Source: Oscillospiraceae bacterium (GTDB lineage: Bacteria; Bacillota; Clostridia; Saccharofermentanales; Fastidiosipilaceae). From it: a stretch of DNA of 64,000 nt. The DNA is taken from contig JASBZA010000003.1 in assembly GCA_029983685.1 (NCBI GenBank), positions 113,736 through 177,735 of the forward strand, written 5' to 3'. The position numbers were made by a program, and so were the translations under genes. Below, one piece after another: positions 51,484-60,439 of the stretch (the first letter of the stretch is position 1; the number at the start of each line of letters is the position of its first letter). The notes beneath the pieces are model-generated. The model made no database searches, was not told the DNA's origin, and saw only the letters and a program-made list of their open reading frames with translations.

Positions 51484-51525
51484 AAATCTACTGGCATGTA
51501 CTTTAGCTCCTAAGCACGTTACTTG

Positions 51526-51553
51526 ATTATATATGAAGACTAACACAAGTCAA
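51526..51553 (-). promoter_or_regulatory. Promoter of tRNA-Ser
   Basis: Minus strand TTGACT, 16-base spacer, TATAAT. The tRNA begins about 43 bases downstream. Confidence 0.7.
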
Positions 51554-51580
51554 GATGTGAGGAGAAAAAATCTGCTTATA

Positions 51581-51609
51581 TTGACAAATTAAAAGGTGCA
51601 TTACAGAAT
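51581..51609 (+). promoter_or_regulatory. Promoter of cdd
   Basis: TTGACA (51581-51586), 17-base spacer, CAGAAT (51604-51609), 50 bases before the cdd start. Confidence 0.5.
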
Positions 51610-51659
51610 GATTTGTATCATATGAAGATTTCTTTTGCACAATAGATAGAAAGAAAATT

Positions 51660-52106
51660 ATGAATCATAATCATGTAAACAAATTTAAAGACCTAGCAAA
51701 TGTTCAAACTCTGTTAAATCAGGCAATCGAAGTCCGAAAAGCCGCTTACGCTCCTTATTCCGATTTTAAGGTAGGTGCGGCACTCTTGGCAGCTTCCGGA
51801 AAAATCTATACCGGTTGTAACGTCGAGAATGCCTCCTACGGTGCTTCCATCTGTGCGGAAAAAAATGCGGCATTGTCTGCAGTGAAAGCAGGAGAGAGGC
51901 ATTTTAAGGCGCTTGCTGTAGTAGCTAATACGCCTTTAACTTATCCTTGCGGCATTTGCCTGCAGTTTTTAAGTGAGTTCGCAGACTCAGATATGCTTGT
52001 CCTATTATTAGATGAAGAGGGGCAGCCTTCTACATATCTATTTGGTGATCTTTTGCCAAAAGCTTTTAAAAAATCACAGATGGAACCTGAGAATCATAAG
52101 AACTAA
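51660..52106 (+). CDS. cdd: Cytidine deaminase
   Basis: Zinc enzyme that deaminates cytidine and deoxycytidine for pyrimidine salvage. The 148-residue length is usual for the tetrameric form. The zinc site is CNVENASYGASICAEKNAAL (the general-base Glu follows the first Cys) and PCGICLQFL. YAPYSDFKVGAALLA is the family N-terminal signature. The Shine-Dalgarno (AGAAAGAAAA) is weak. It is a single-gene unit, ending in a terminator shared with the convergent DJ-1 family gene region. Confidence 0.94.
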   Translation: MNHNHVNKFKDLANVQTLLNQAIEVRKAAYAPYSDFKVGAALLAASGKIYTGCNVENASYGASICAEKNAALSAVKAGERHFKALAVVANTPLTYPCGICLQFLSEFADSDMLVLLLDEEGQPSTYLFGDLLPKAFKKSQMEPENHKN

Positions 52107-52115
52107 AGCTTAAAG

Positions 52116-52146
52116 AAAAGGCTCCGAATCATGCGGGGCCTTCTCT
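52116..52146 (+). terminator. Terminator after cdd
   Basis: AAGGCTCCG (52118-52126) pairs with CGGGGCCTT (52134-52142), with one G-U, followed by TTCTCTT. Confidence 0.65.
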
Positions 52147-52176
52147 TAATCTTATTTGATTTTTTTTTAGAATAGT

Positions 52177-52725
52177 TTATTTATAAACAATAGTTTTGGA
52201 CACCTTATCCGCTGTCTCTTGATCTTTCAAAAGAGAAACTAAGTGAAGCGCAAAGGGGATAGCAGCTCCCAAACCATGGGAGGTGATGACATGACCGTCC
52301 TGAATGACGTTTTTGTCCTTAAAATGCACCTTAGAACCTAAATCTTCTTTCATGCCCGGATAGACTGTAGCGTTCATATCATCCAATATGCCTAATTCGC
52401 TTAATACTGTAGGACCGGCACAGATGGCTGCCAGCAGTTTCTTATTGTTGTGTTGGTCCAATAGAATTTGGCTGACCTTCTCATTAGCCTTTAGATTATC
52501 CACACCTTTTAAACCGCCCGGGACGACGTAAAGGTCTACCGCGGAACCGTCTACTTGGTCCAGTGTCTTATCGCACTCAATTTTGACATTATGCGCACTT
52601 TCAATTTGTTTAGTCTCGTGGACGGATACCATATCAATGGAGAGACCGGCCCTTCTTAAGAGGTCAACGACCAGAAGCGCTTCACACTCCTCAACACCGT
52701 TCGCCATAAAAATAACTGTTTGCAT
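52177..52725 (-). CDS. DJ-1/PfpI family protein
   Basis: A 182-residue flavodoxin-like protein. The nucleophile elbow AAICAGPTVLSELGIL has Cys near residue 100, and the conserved acid lies in FMANGVEECEALLVVDLLRRAG near the N-terminus. VPGGLKGVDNLKAN and VITSHGLGAAIPFALHLVSLL complete the pattern of the YajL/ThiJ branch. These act as stress-response or deglycase/glyoxalase-like proteins; the exact activity cannot be read. It is 15 bases downstream of the EH-signature-like gene, and could be the last gene of that minus-strand unit. Confidence 0.9.
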   Translation of the reverse strand: MQTVIFMANGVEECEALLVVDLLRRAGLSIDMVSVHETKQIESAHNVKIECDKTLDQVDGSAVDLYVVPGGLKGVDNLKANEKVSQILLDQHNNKKLLAAICAGPTVLSELGILDDMNATVYPGMKEDLGSKVHFKDKNVIQDGHVITSHGLGAAIPFALHLVSLLKDQETADKVSKTIVYK

Positions 52726-52740
52726 AAAAACTCCTTTCTT

Positions 52741-54483
52741 TTATTTAAACCAGTTTTTGAGTATGTTCTTTTCCCTTTGTTTGGAATGACCCAGGCAAAG
52801 GTCCATGAATTGTCTGGAATATTGCAGTCGGCCCTGACTTGCCGACAGACGGATCACACCGCTAAGCCGTTTAGACTGAATAGCATCCTTAACGTCCCTG
52901 GAGGGGATATTGGGTGAACCCAGATCCCTTTCGTCCAAGCCCTTAAGAAGCATTTCCTTGACCGTTTGATTGTCGTAATACGTTACACCGTCACCGCGCT
53001 TACGATCGTCAATCAGGATGAACTGGTCAAAGCGTATAGCCATAATGTCATTACTGATCATGGCCACATCTTCGATGTCATCCAGATAAGTCTGCAAGAA
53101 TTCACGTTTACCCGGATACATGACCGTTTGATTATCAATCCGGTCGTTAATGTACCAACGCTTATAGGCCCTGTCCAAGTCGGCACTCATGTAAGGCCAA
53201 ATCGGGTGGTTGGGCTCACTGTGAATGAAAACATCGGCTATGCGCTTATATAAGGCTTTTTTCTCGTCTTCGATAGGGTCTCTGGATGCGATAATTCTGG
53301 AGATCACTTCAGCGGCCAAAGCCGGATGCATGTATCCCATGGATTGACCCAAGATGTCTGCTTTTTTGTAGAGAACCGGCAAGTCGGCCTTACGGAAAAA
53401 CTCCCCGAAAATAGCTCCGCCTAAGCTGGTTTCTACCAAAATCTGGTAATCGCTGATAAAAGTTTCCAAACCTTCGTCAGGGGAGAGGTTATAAGCCTGG
53501 TTCATATTGCGGACAATATCCGATACGAAACCGTCGTCCGACTTACCCAGGTTAACGATATCACCTATGCACTTGGGCATATAAGACGGACGCACCTCCC
53601 TCCTGGAAGGGTCCGACTCCAGAGTATTAAAAACCAATTCCAAGGTCTGCTGAATCCAGCGATGGGGGAAGTTTCTCTGGAGTGTAGACCAGCCCACCGT
53701 GTAAAGCGACCAGGAAGCCCTTTGTACCGCCAGTTGCTGGATGGCTCTATAGGTTTGCTGATTGTTAATGAGGAGCAAGCAGTGAAAGAGCATCTTGGTT
53801 TCTTCCGAGTTCAAATCAATGGATAGCTCTTGGATTTTATAGAGTGGAACCTGACGAATCTTATCAATCAGATTTCTGGCATCGTCGTCGCTAATGGTAA
53901 GAGGCCTTTCCAGAAGATAGGGATGTTTTTTTCGTACATTCTGGAGGCTCTGGCGGAATTTGCCTTTATTCCTATATTCCTCAGTCAAGTCCAGGCCTGC
54001 ACTGGATGCCGCTCTTCCCGTACGCGTAGCGCGTGGCGTAGTGGAATAGGCCTTGGAAGAAGCTCTGTCGGCTCTGGCCATACCGGCCATCACTTCATTG
54101 TTCGATGAATTAATAGGCGCCATCCTGTTCTGGTAACCATAGCCTGTGTCGGAATCTTTTTGACTTAAATCCGGCTTGGGCAAGAAGGTCGATTTCTCAC
54201 GGCTGGGCGGGGTAGACCTCAAAAAATCCGGTGGTGGGTTATCCCTACGCTGTTTAGGGTCAAAGAGTTTTGGCCCCAAGACCGGCTTATTGTCGTCTTG
54301 TGGCTCTTTTTCCGGCTGTTCATAAGTCGTTTTACCGGTATCTGTAGTAGGTGCGGCATCGGGAGTGGTCGAAGCGGATAATTCTTTGGCCAAAGAAGCC
54401 GCCCTGGCCTTTTCTTGTGCTTCCTCTAGGGCAAGTTCCATGGGGAGTTTCTCTCTATGGGGCATCTTATCATTGGTATCCAA
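52741..54483 (-). CDS. Protein resembling EH-signature (ZorC-like) family, partner of the coiled-coil membrane protein
   Basis: About 580 residues. Residues 1-165 are disordered (Pro, Ser, Thr, Glu). Residues 180-580 are an all-helical region followed by mixed strands. Near residue 465 is KREFLQTYLDDIEDVAMI, then IRFDQFILIDDRK and VTYYDN. This layout (R..FW..Y...I, then a strand-rich end) recalls EH-signature proteins of Zorya systems, though the Trp is replaced. The link is pattern-based and unproven. The frame opens at 54525; TTG 54483 has AAGGAAG 9 bases upstream and is preferred. It overlaps the upstream gene by 14 bases. Confidence 0.6.
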   Translation of the reverse strand: MDTNDKMPHREKLPMELALEEAQEKARAASLAKELSASTTPDAAPTTDTGKTTYEQPEKEPQDDNKPVLGPKLFDPKQRRDNPPPDFLRSTPPSREKSTFLPKPDLSQKDSDTGYGYQNRMAPINSSNNEVMAGMARADRASSKAYSTTPRATRTGRAASSAGLDLTEEYRNKGKFRQSLQNVRKKHPYLLERPLTISDDDARNLIDKIRQVPLYKIQELSIDLNSEETKMLFHCLLLINNQQTYRAIQQLAVQRASWSLYTVGWSTLQRNFPHRWIQQTLELVFNTLESDPSRREVRPSYMPKCIGDIVNLGKSDDGFVSDIVRNMNQAYNLSPDEGLETFISDYQILVETSLGGAIFGEFFRKADLPVLYKKADILGQSMGYMHPALAAEVISRIIASRDPIEDEKKALYKRIADVFIHSEPNHPIWPYMSADLDRAYKRWYINDRIDNQTVMYPGKREFLQTYLDDIEDVAMISNDIMAIRFDQFILIDDRKRGDGVTYYDNQTVKEMLLKGLDERDLGSPNIPSRDVKDAIQSKRLSGVIRLSASQGRLQYSRQFMDLCLGHSKQREKNILKNWFK

Positions 54484-56218
54484 GGCTATCGTCTTCCTTT
54501 CCCTCAACATTTGTATCATTATCACGAGCCGGGGGGATATCCTGTTTCGGACTCTTCTTTGCGTCTAATATACGCAACAATTCTTCTTGTTTTTCGTTAA
54601 CGGCCAAATCATCATCGCGTTGATTTCGGTAGCGGTATTCCTGGGCCCAACGTACATCAGAGGCCCATTGGCCTACGGTATCTCTGATTTCCGATGTGGT
54701 GTTGGATAAGCGGTCGGAAATTTCAGCCAGACCGTCATCAAATTCACCCAAGGTTTGCTTAACTCCGACCTGCATTTGGCCTGCAAAGCTCTGAATAGAA
54801 GACTGTAAGGCTTCGTCTATAGCGGCACTGCTGGCCTTTAGGCTCTGACTTTGCTGAAGCATGTAATCGGCCTGATCGACCAAGAGAGAACTTAGCTGGC
54901 GCATATCGGCCAAAGTCTTATTGGAGCTGTCCGATAATTCCCGGACCGTTTCGGCAGATTGCTGACTCTCCAGATGAAGACCTTGTGTAACACGATAGAG
55001 GGCATCTTGCATGTCCTCGCCGCTCTTACGAAGGGCTTTAATTTCAGAGGCCAAGTTTTCTTCACTACCTTGCTGCAACTTCGATAAGCTCTCTGTGCTC
55101 CTGGCCAAAGAAGCCAGCGATTCCGTTTGCTTACCCATATCGTCTTGCCAATCGATACGGCTCTGGGCAAGCTTTTCTAAAGACTCGTTGACCTTAGACT
55201 GAATCTCTACACTCTGAGCTTTATAATTCTCCATTGTTTCCAGGGCATGGTCCAAGGCCTGATTGGAGTTGTGAATCTCTTGAGAGAAACCGGTTAGTTC
55301 TTGATAGAAGGGTCTTAAGTTCTGGTCTAAGCTTCGGGTCAAAGAACCGGTAAACTTCTGAGTCAAATCCTCCATGCCGTGTTCTTGTCTCTCAGCTATC
55401 ATTCGGCTGGTATTTTCCAAAGACGCTACAGCGTCCAGCAGAGGAGGTAAGACTTCTTTCTCCATAGCCTCTTTAACATTAGAAGCCAGGTATTCGGCTA
55501 AACGATAATGCGTTAAGTCCTCTACCGTTTGACTTAAAGTCGTTATGGAGTCCGACATCTGTCTGTCGTATTGGAAGAAGGATTCAATTAACGCGGCGGT
55601 TCCGGCCAATTCACGGAAGACCGGCAGCTTTTCCTGTATGGTCTCAGCTAAGAGATTGAGGCTGCGGCTAATCTCTTGTTTACCTTTGGCCGACTGAAAA
55701 TACAGCAAAAAAGAGAAAATAGCGCCCAAAATGAGCGGTATAAAGGAAAGGGCTAAAGCGATGGATCGATCCCCGCTCTGGCTGATAGCAAAAATCAGAA
55801 AGACCGAGGTCGCTACAATGGATAAAGAGAGAAGCTGAAGAGACGTTTCCGATGTGATCATGCGGTATTGGGCTTTGGTTAGAATACGGTCGGTTTTAAG
55901 CAAAGTAGCAGGTTCGGAAATCCACTTACCTTGGTAGAGACGGTCGGATTGAGACTTCATTTTATCGCCAATCTGTTGGAGTAAGGTCTGGCCCTGCTTG
56001 GTGAAGATTTTTACAACATCGTCCAGGTTATCGATGGTGCAATATTCCAGTTCGTTTAACTCGTCTATCATCTGCGCCAAGGCTTGAACGGACTCTCTGA
56101 TAAACTTACGATGCTTGGTCATGAGGAAGATACCGGCCCCTACAATAAAGACTGATAGGAGTAACAAAAAGAGCCAAAATAACGATGGCAAACCGACTAA
56201 TAAAAACAAATGCTGCAT
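54470..56218 (-). CDS. Three-helix membrane protein with long coiled-coil tail (ExbB/MotA/ZorA-like layout)
   Basis: 582 residues. Helix 1 spans about 9-32, a cytoplasmic loop about 33-125, helices 2 and 3 about 127-145 and 152-172, and a cytoplasmic tail of about 370 residues with heptad-like Leu/Ala/Ser/Gln spacing (SLARSTESLSKLQQGSEENLASEIKAL). This spacing matches ExbB/TolQ and ZorA, and the long tail matches ZorA. The conserved MotA/TolQ Gly-rich sequence motif is not evident. An MCP-like or KfrA-like coiled-coil protein is the alternative. GGAGGG precedes the ATG closely. No OmpA-type partner is nearby. Confidence 0.65.
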   Translation of the reverse strand: MQHLFLLVGLPSLFWLFLLLLSVFIVGAGIFLMTKHRKFIRESVQALAQMIDELNELEYCTIDNLDDVVKIFTKQGQTLLQQIGDKMKSQSDRLYQGKWISEPATLLKTDRILTKAQYRMITSETSLQLLSLSIVATSVFLIFAISQSGDRSIALALSFIPLILGAIFSFLLYFQSAKGKQEISRSLNLLAETIQEKLPVFRELAGTAALIESFFQYDRQMSDSITTLSQTVEDLTHYRLAEYLASNVKEAMEKEVLPPLLDAVASLENTSRMIAERQEHGMEDLTQKFTGSLTRSLDQNLRPFYQELTGFSQEIHNSNQALDHALETMENYKAQSVEIQSKVNESLEKLAQSRIDWQDDMGKQTESLASLARSTESLSKLQQGSEENLASEIKALRKSGEDMQDALYRVTQGLHLESQQSAETVRELSDSSNKTLADMRQLSSLLVDQADYMLQQSQSLKASSAAIDEALQSSIQSFAGQMQVGVKQTLGEFDDGLAEISDRLSNTTSEIRDTVGQWASDVRWAQEYRYRNQRDDDLAVNEKQEELLRILDAKKSPKQDIPPARDNDTNVEGKEDDSLGYQ

Positions 56219-56393
56219 AAGCCCTCCTTAGTTCTCCCTATTATATAGTATTACGGCACAAGGCTCATAGAAAGTCTGATTTTCTATAGCGATTTGTACG
56301 GTAAAAGGTTAGGATTATTTATAAAATAGACAGAACCAATTATAAAGCTAATCGACAAGACGTGACAAATTATTGGCAGGAATTTAGGAAAGC

Positions 56394-57137
56394 ATGACAC
56401 AGGAAAACAAGTGTATTGAAGTAGAGCATTTATCTTTCAGTTACGGAGACGATATCCTTTTGGAAGATATTAATTTTGCTATGGACCAGGGGGAAATTCT
56501 GGGCTTGGTAGGACCCAACGGTTCCGGTAAATCCACCTTGATAAAACTTTTGTTGCATTCAATTAAAGCAACCCAAGGCAGTATTAGACTGCTGGGAAAA
56601 GATATTGAAGACTTCAAGGACTGGGAAAAGATCGGTTACATCGCACAAAGTTATGACGATATTAATAAAGCTTTCCCCGCCAGTGTCACGGAAGTGGTCC
56701 GAGCCAATCTTTACAAGTCTGTCGGCCTTTTTAAACCCTTTGGCCGTAAGGAAAAAGAAAGAACCGAGGAAGCCCTGGCTCTCACCGGTGTAGTACATCT
56801 AAGGCATAGACGCATAGGTGACTTGTCGGGAGGGGAGAAGCAGCGCGTGTTTTTGGCTCGTGCCCTGGTGAGCCGGCCCAAGCTTCTGATTTTAGATGAA
56901 GCCACGTCCGCAGTGGACCAATACCAGCAAAAGCAGTTTTATGAACTTTTAGAAAAGCTGAATCATGCTTACGGCATCTCTATCCTCATGGTATCCCATG
57001 ACTTGGCAACGGTAAACCGGATGGCCGATCGCCTCTTATGCTTGGCCGACCGGGACTTCTTTATTAAAGATACCGGAACAAACTTAGATAGAAAATTTTT
57101 AGAACAGCTTTTCGGTTTTGCCTGGGAGGATCTGTAA
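56394..57137 (+). CDS. Metal ABC transporter ATPase (ZnuC-like)
   Basis: The 247-residue ATPase of a Zn2+/Mn2+ importer. Walker A is GPNGSGKST near residue 41, signature LSGGEKQRVFLARAL near 145, Walker B LLILDEATSAVD near 170, and switch His in MVSHDLATV. The permease gene starts 5 bases after the stop. No binding protein gene follows in the window, so the solute-binding lipoprotein must lie elsewhere. The divergent neighbour is the coiled-coil membrane protein gene. No clear Zur or MntR operator was found in the 175-base gap. Confidence 0.9.
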   Translation: MTQENKCIEVEHLSFSYGDDILLEDINFAMDQGEILGLVGPNGSGKSTLIKLLLHSIKATQGSIRLLGKDIEDFKDWEKIGYIAQSYDDINKAFPASVTEVVRANLYKSVGLFKPFGRKEKERTEEALALTGVVHLRHRRIGDLSGGEKQRVFLARALVSRPKLLILDEATSAVDQYQQKQFYELLEKLNHAYGISILMVSHDLATVNRMADRLLCLADRDFFIKDTGTNLDRKFLEQLFGFAWEDL

Positions 57138-57142
57138 GTCTT

Positions 57143-57952
57143 ATGTTTGCCTATCAATTTATGCGTAATGCTTTTATCGTAGCAATTTTTGTCAGTGTTG
57201 CGGCTACTTGTATCGGCCATGTTGTCGTATTGAGGCGTCAAGCCAACTTAGGCGATGCCTTGTCCCATTCGGCTCTGGCCGGTGTAGCCTTAGGTGTGGT
57301 GATGAATATTAATCCGACGCTGGGGTCCCTCTTAGGAACACTTTTGGCGGCTCTGGTACTAGAACTTTTGCGACGGCTCTTTCCTCGTTATCAGGAAATA
57401 TCCACTGCCATCGTTATGGCCCTGGCTGTCGGCCTGGCTGCTATTTTCTCGAGTTTTGCCGGCTCCGGCCAAAGTTTCCAATCCTATCTGTTCGGCTCTA
57501 TTGTGGCCATCAGTGACCTGGAAAGAAATCTCAGCATCGGTATTTCACTTGTGGTTATCTTGGTGACCTTACTTTTCTACAAAGAAATTTTCTTCATAAA
57601 CTTTGATAAGAATCAGGCAAGGCTAAGCGGCGTTCCCATTTCTCTGGTGGAAGGTCTTTTTACCCTTTTAATTGCTCTTACGGTAGGAATTTCTTCTCGC
57701 AGTGTAGGAACCCTGGTCATCTCGTCGCTTCTGGTTTTACCTTACGCATCCGCCATGCTTTGGCAAAAATCCTATCGGGGTACCTTGCTTCTGGCTATCG
57801 GCCTATCCATCCTAAACTCAGGCTTAGGTATAACGGCATCCTACTATCTGAACCTTCCGCCGGGAGGGTCCATTGTCGTACTGAGCGTCTTGCTTTTACT
57901 TTTATCGGCCGTCATAAGTCATATCAAACATCGGCCCAAGGCCAAGGCTTAG
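57143..57952 (+). CDS. Metal ABC transporter permease (ZnuB-like)
   Basis: 269 residues with about eight membrane helices. The family pattern is clear: VVLRRQANLGDALSHSALAGVALG near residue 30 (the His and Asp are typical of zinc/manganese permeases), FGSIVAISDLE near 130, and GTLVISSLLVLPYASAMLW near 190. It works with the ATPase encoded just upstream. The stop overlaps the end of the convergent prfC by 4 bases. Confidence 0.9.
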   Translation: MFAYQFMRNAFIVAIFVSVAATCIGHVVVLRRQANLGDALSHSALAGVALGVVMNINPTLGSLLGTLLAALVLELLRRLFPRYQEISTAIVMALAVGLAAIFSSFAGSGQSFQSYLFGSIVAISDLERNLSIGISLVVILVTLLFYKEIFFINFDKNQARLSGVPISLVEGLFTLLIALTVGISSRSVGTLVISSLLVLPYASAMLWQKSYRGTLLLAIGLSILNSGLGITASYYLNLPPGGSIVVLSVLLLLLSAVISHIKHRPKAKA

Positions 57953-59562
57953 TGGCGATCGTTTATTTCCAATAGTCCGATGCCCTTGTTCTTTTCCAAA
58001 GCCCAATCTAAAGCCCAATCGGATTCGGCCAAAAGGACCGGATCACCGTAATGGTCATGTACCAGCAGGGACGTAGAGGTTAAGTTGAGACTATCTAAGT
58101 CCGGTGCCTTAGCGGGATCGGTTACTTCAATCCAACGAGCAAAACGGTAGGGGAGATTGGTTTTTAAGATTTCCACCTTATATTCATCTTTTAAACGTTG
58201 TTCCAAAACGTCAAATTGCAAAACACCTACAACGCCGACTACAAAGGTCTCTGTACCGATATCAAATTCTTTATACATTTGAATGGTACCTTCTTGCGCC
58301 AACTGTTCCATACCCTTGAGGAATTGCTTACGCTTAAGTGAATCTTTGGCCTGAATACGGGCAAAATGTTCGGGAGCAAAAGTAGGAATGGAATCAAAGC
58401 TGACCGGTGCTTCGGCTTCACATAAGGAATCCCCTAGGCGGAAAATACCCGGATCGAAAAGACCGATAATGTCACCGGCAAAAGCCCGGTCTACGGATTT
58501 ATGCTCTTGAGCCATAAATTGTTGGGGCTGTTGAAGTTTTACAGGCTTACCGGTTCTGCTGTTAATAACGGTCATATCTTTTTCGAAGGCACCCGAGACA
58601 ATTCGCAAGAAAGCCAAACGGTCACGGTGGCCGGGGTTCATATTGGCCTGGATTTTAAAGACAAAACCTCTGAAGACATCATCGTATGGATTGACCATAC
58701 CGTGGTCGCTGTTTCGGCCGGAGGGTGGCGGTGCCATCTTGAGGAAGGCTTGTAAGAAGGTTTCTACACCGAAGTTCGTAATAGCCGACCCGAAGAACAT
58801 GGGCGTCAATTCACCTCTAAGCACTAAATCCATGTCAAAGTCATCTCCGGCTATGTCCAGAAGTTCAATATCATCTTGGAGGTCTTCTCGGTAAGACGTT
58901 CCGATTAAGGAATCCAATTCAGGATCATCGATAGACTTAACACTGACCTGGACCTTGGAAGCACCGTGGTCCTGTTCGGTTGGATCGAAACGCTCGACCG
59001 TCTGATTTCTACGGTTGTAGACGCCTTTAAAGTCACCGAAGATACCAATGGGCCAGTTAAACGGTATGGCTCGGATGCCCAAGACTTTCTCAATTTCGTC
59101 CATGAGGTCAAAGGGATTACGAGAAGCTCGGTCCATCTTGTTAACAAAAGTGAAGATGGGAATTTTACGTAAGCGACAGACTTGGAAAAGCTTGATGGTC
59201 TGAGGCTCCACACCTTTGGCCCCGTCAATCAGCATGACGGCGGCGTCTGCGGCAACCAGAGTTCTGTACGTATCTTCGGAGAAGTCCTGGTGTCCGGGCG
59301 TATCCAAAATGTTGATGGTATAGCCTTCGTAATTAAATTGCATGGCAGAGGAGGTGACCGAAATGCCCCTTTGCTTTTCGATTTCCATCCAGTCCGACGT
59401 CGCATGGCGAGAAGCCTTCCTGGCCCTTACAGATCCGGCTTCACGAATAGCGCCACCGTAGAGCAGGAACTTCTCGGTAATGGTTGTCTTACCGGCGTCC
59501 GGGTGGGATATGATGGCAAAAGTACGCCTCTTATCGATTTCTTGTTTCAAATGCTTTGACAT
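57949..59562 (-). CDS. prfC: Peptide chain release factor 3
   Basis: Translational GTPase that recycles RF1/RF2 from the ribosome, 537 residues. G1 is SHPDAGKTT near residue 20, switch II is DTPGHQDFSED near 85, and G4 is NKMDR near 140. ARKASRHATSDWMEIEKQRGISVTSSAMQF is the RF3 switch I signature that separates it from EF-G. CGAGGAG precedes the ATG on the minus strand. It is a single gene, convergent with the metal permease and divergent from yebC. Confidence 0.96.
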   Translation of the reverse strand: MSKHLKQEIDKRRTFAIISHPDAGKTTITEKFLLYGGAIREAGSVRARKASRHATSDWMEIEKQRGISVTSSAMQFNYEGYTINILDTPGHQDFSEDTYRTLVAADAAVMLIDGAKGVEPQTIKLFQVCRLRKIPIFTFVNKMDRASRNPFDLMDEIEKVLGIRAIPFNWPIGIFGDFKGVYNRRNQTVERFDPTEQDHGASKVQVSVKSIDDPELDSLIGTSYREDLQDDIELLDIAGDDFDMDLVLRGELTPMFFGSAITNFGVETFLQAFLKMAPPPSGRNSDHGMVNPYDDVFRGFVFKIQANMNPGHRDRLAFLRIVSGAFEKDMTVINSRTGKPVKLQQPQQFMAQEHKSVDRAFAGDIIGLFDPGIFRLGDSLCEAEAPVSFDSIPTFAPEHFARIQAKDSLKRKQFLKGMEQLAQEGTIQMYKEFDIGTETFVVGVVGVLQFDVLEQRLKDEYKVEILKTNLPYRFARWIEVTDPAKAPDLDSLNLTSTSLLVHDHYGDPVLLAESDWALDWALEKNKGIGLLEINDRH

Positions 59563-59702
59563 ATCTATAGTATCTCCTCGTTATTAGGATGTTCACTTCA
59601 GCCGACTTGTAGGTCACAAGGTGCAAATGTATTATAATAAAGTGAGAATTTTTTGAAAGAATCCCTGAGGGATTATAGACAATAGAAAAATGAGGAGCAA
59701 GT

Positions 59703-60437
59703 ATGTCAGGACATTCAAAATGGAATAATATTAAGAGGCGTAAAGGTGCTGCAGATGAGAAGCGCGGCAGAATTTTCTCTAAAATAGGACGTGAAATACA
59801 AGTAGCGGTTAAAGAGGGCGGACCTAACCCTGAGATGAACAGCCGTCTTCGTGATGCTATCCAGAATGCCAAAGACAATAACATGCCTAACGACAACATC
59901 ACCCGTTCGATTAAAAAGGCGGCCGGATCCGGCAATACCGAACACTGGGAAGAGGTCACTTATGAAGGTTACGGTCCCTCCGGTGTAGCGGTTATTGTAA
60001 AAGCCTTGACCGACAATCGTAATCGGACAGCAGGTGAGATTAGACATGCTTTTGACAAACATGGCGGGAATTTAGGAACAACCGGCTCTGTCACCTTTAT
60101 GTTTGAAGATAAGGGCGAAATCTATATTGATAGTGAAGACGTAGACGAAGAAACACTGATGATGGAAGCTTTGGAAGCCGGTGCCGATGATGTTGAGAAC
60201 ATAGGCCAGGCCTACCTTATAACAACGACTCCCGATGCTTATCGTGAAGTGCGTAACCAGTTAGAACAAAACTATGAAATCATCGAAGGCAGTGTCGGAC
60301 CTGTAGCTAATAACTTTGTCCGCTTAAGTCCCGAAGATGAAAAAATCATGCAGAATTTAATCGATCAGCTGGATGACAGCGACGATGTCCAACATGTTTA
60401 CCACAACTGGGAGTCCGACGAGGCAGAAGAGGAATAG
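59703..60437 (+). CDS. yebC: YebC/PmpR-family protein
   Basis: The 244-residue protein begins MSGHSKWNNIKRRKGA..., the invariant YebC start. GSVTFMFEDKG and an acidic C-terminal half are also typical. YebC homologues act as transcription regulators or, as recent work on the family indicates, translation factors for difficult sequences. GAGGAGCAAG precedes the ATG. It is the first gene of a probable operon with the P-loop/Asp23 fusion, DUF6062-like and unrecognised genes downstream. Confidence 0.95.
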   Translation: MSGHSKWNNIKRRKGAADEKRGRIFSKIGREIQVAVKEGGPNPEMNSRLRDAIQNAKDNNMPNDNITRSIKKAAGSGNTEHWEEVTYEGYGPSGVAVIVKALTDNRNRTAGEIRHAFDKHGGNLGTTGSVTFMFEDKGEIYIDSEDVDEETLMMEALEAGADDVENIGQAYLITTTPDAYREVRNQLEQNYEIIEGSVGPVANNFVRLSPEDEKIMQNLIDQLDDSDDVQHVYHNWESDEAEEE

Positions 60438-60439
60438 AC

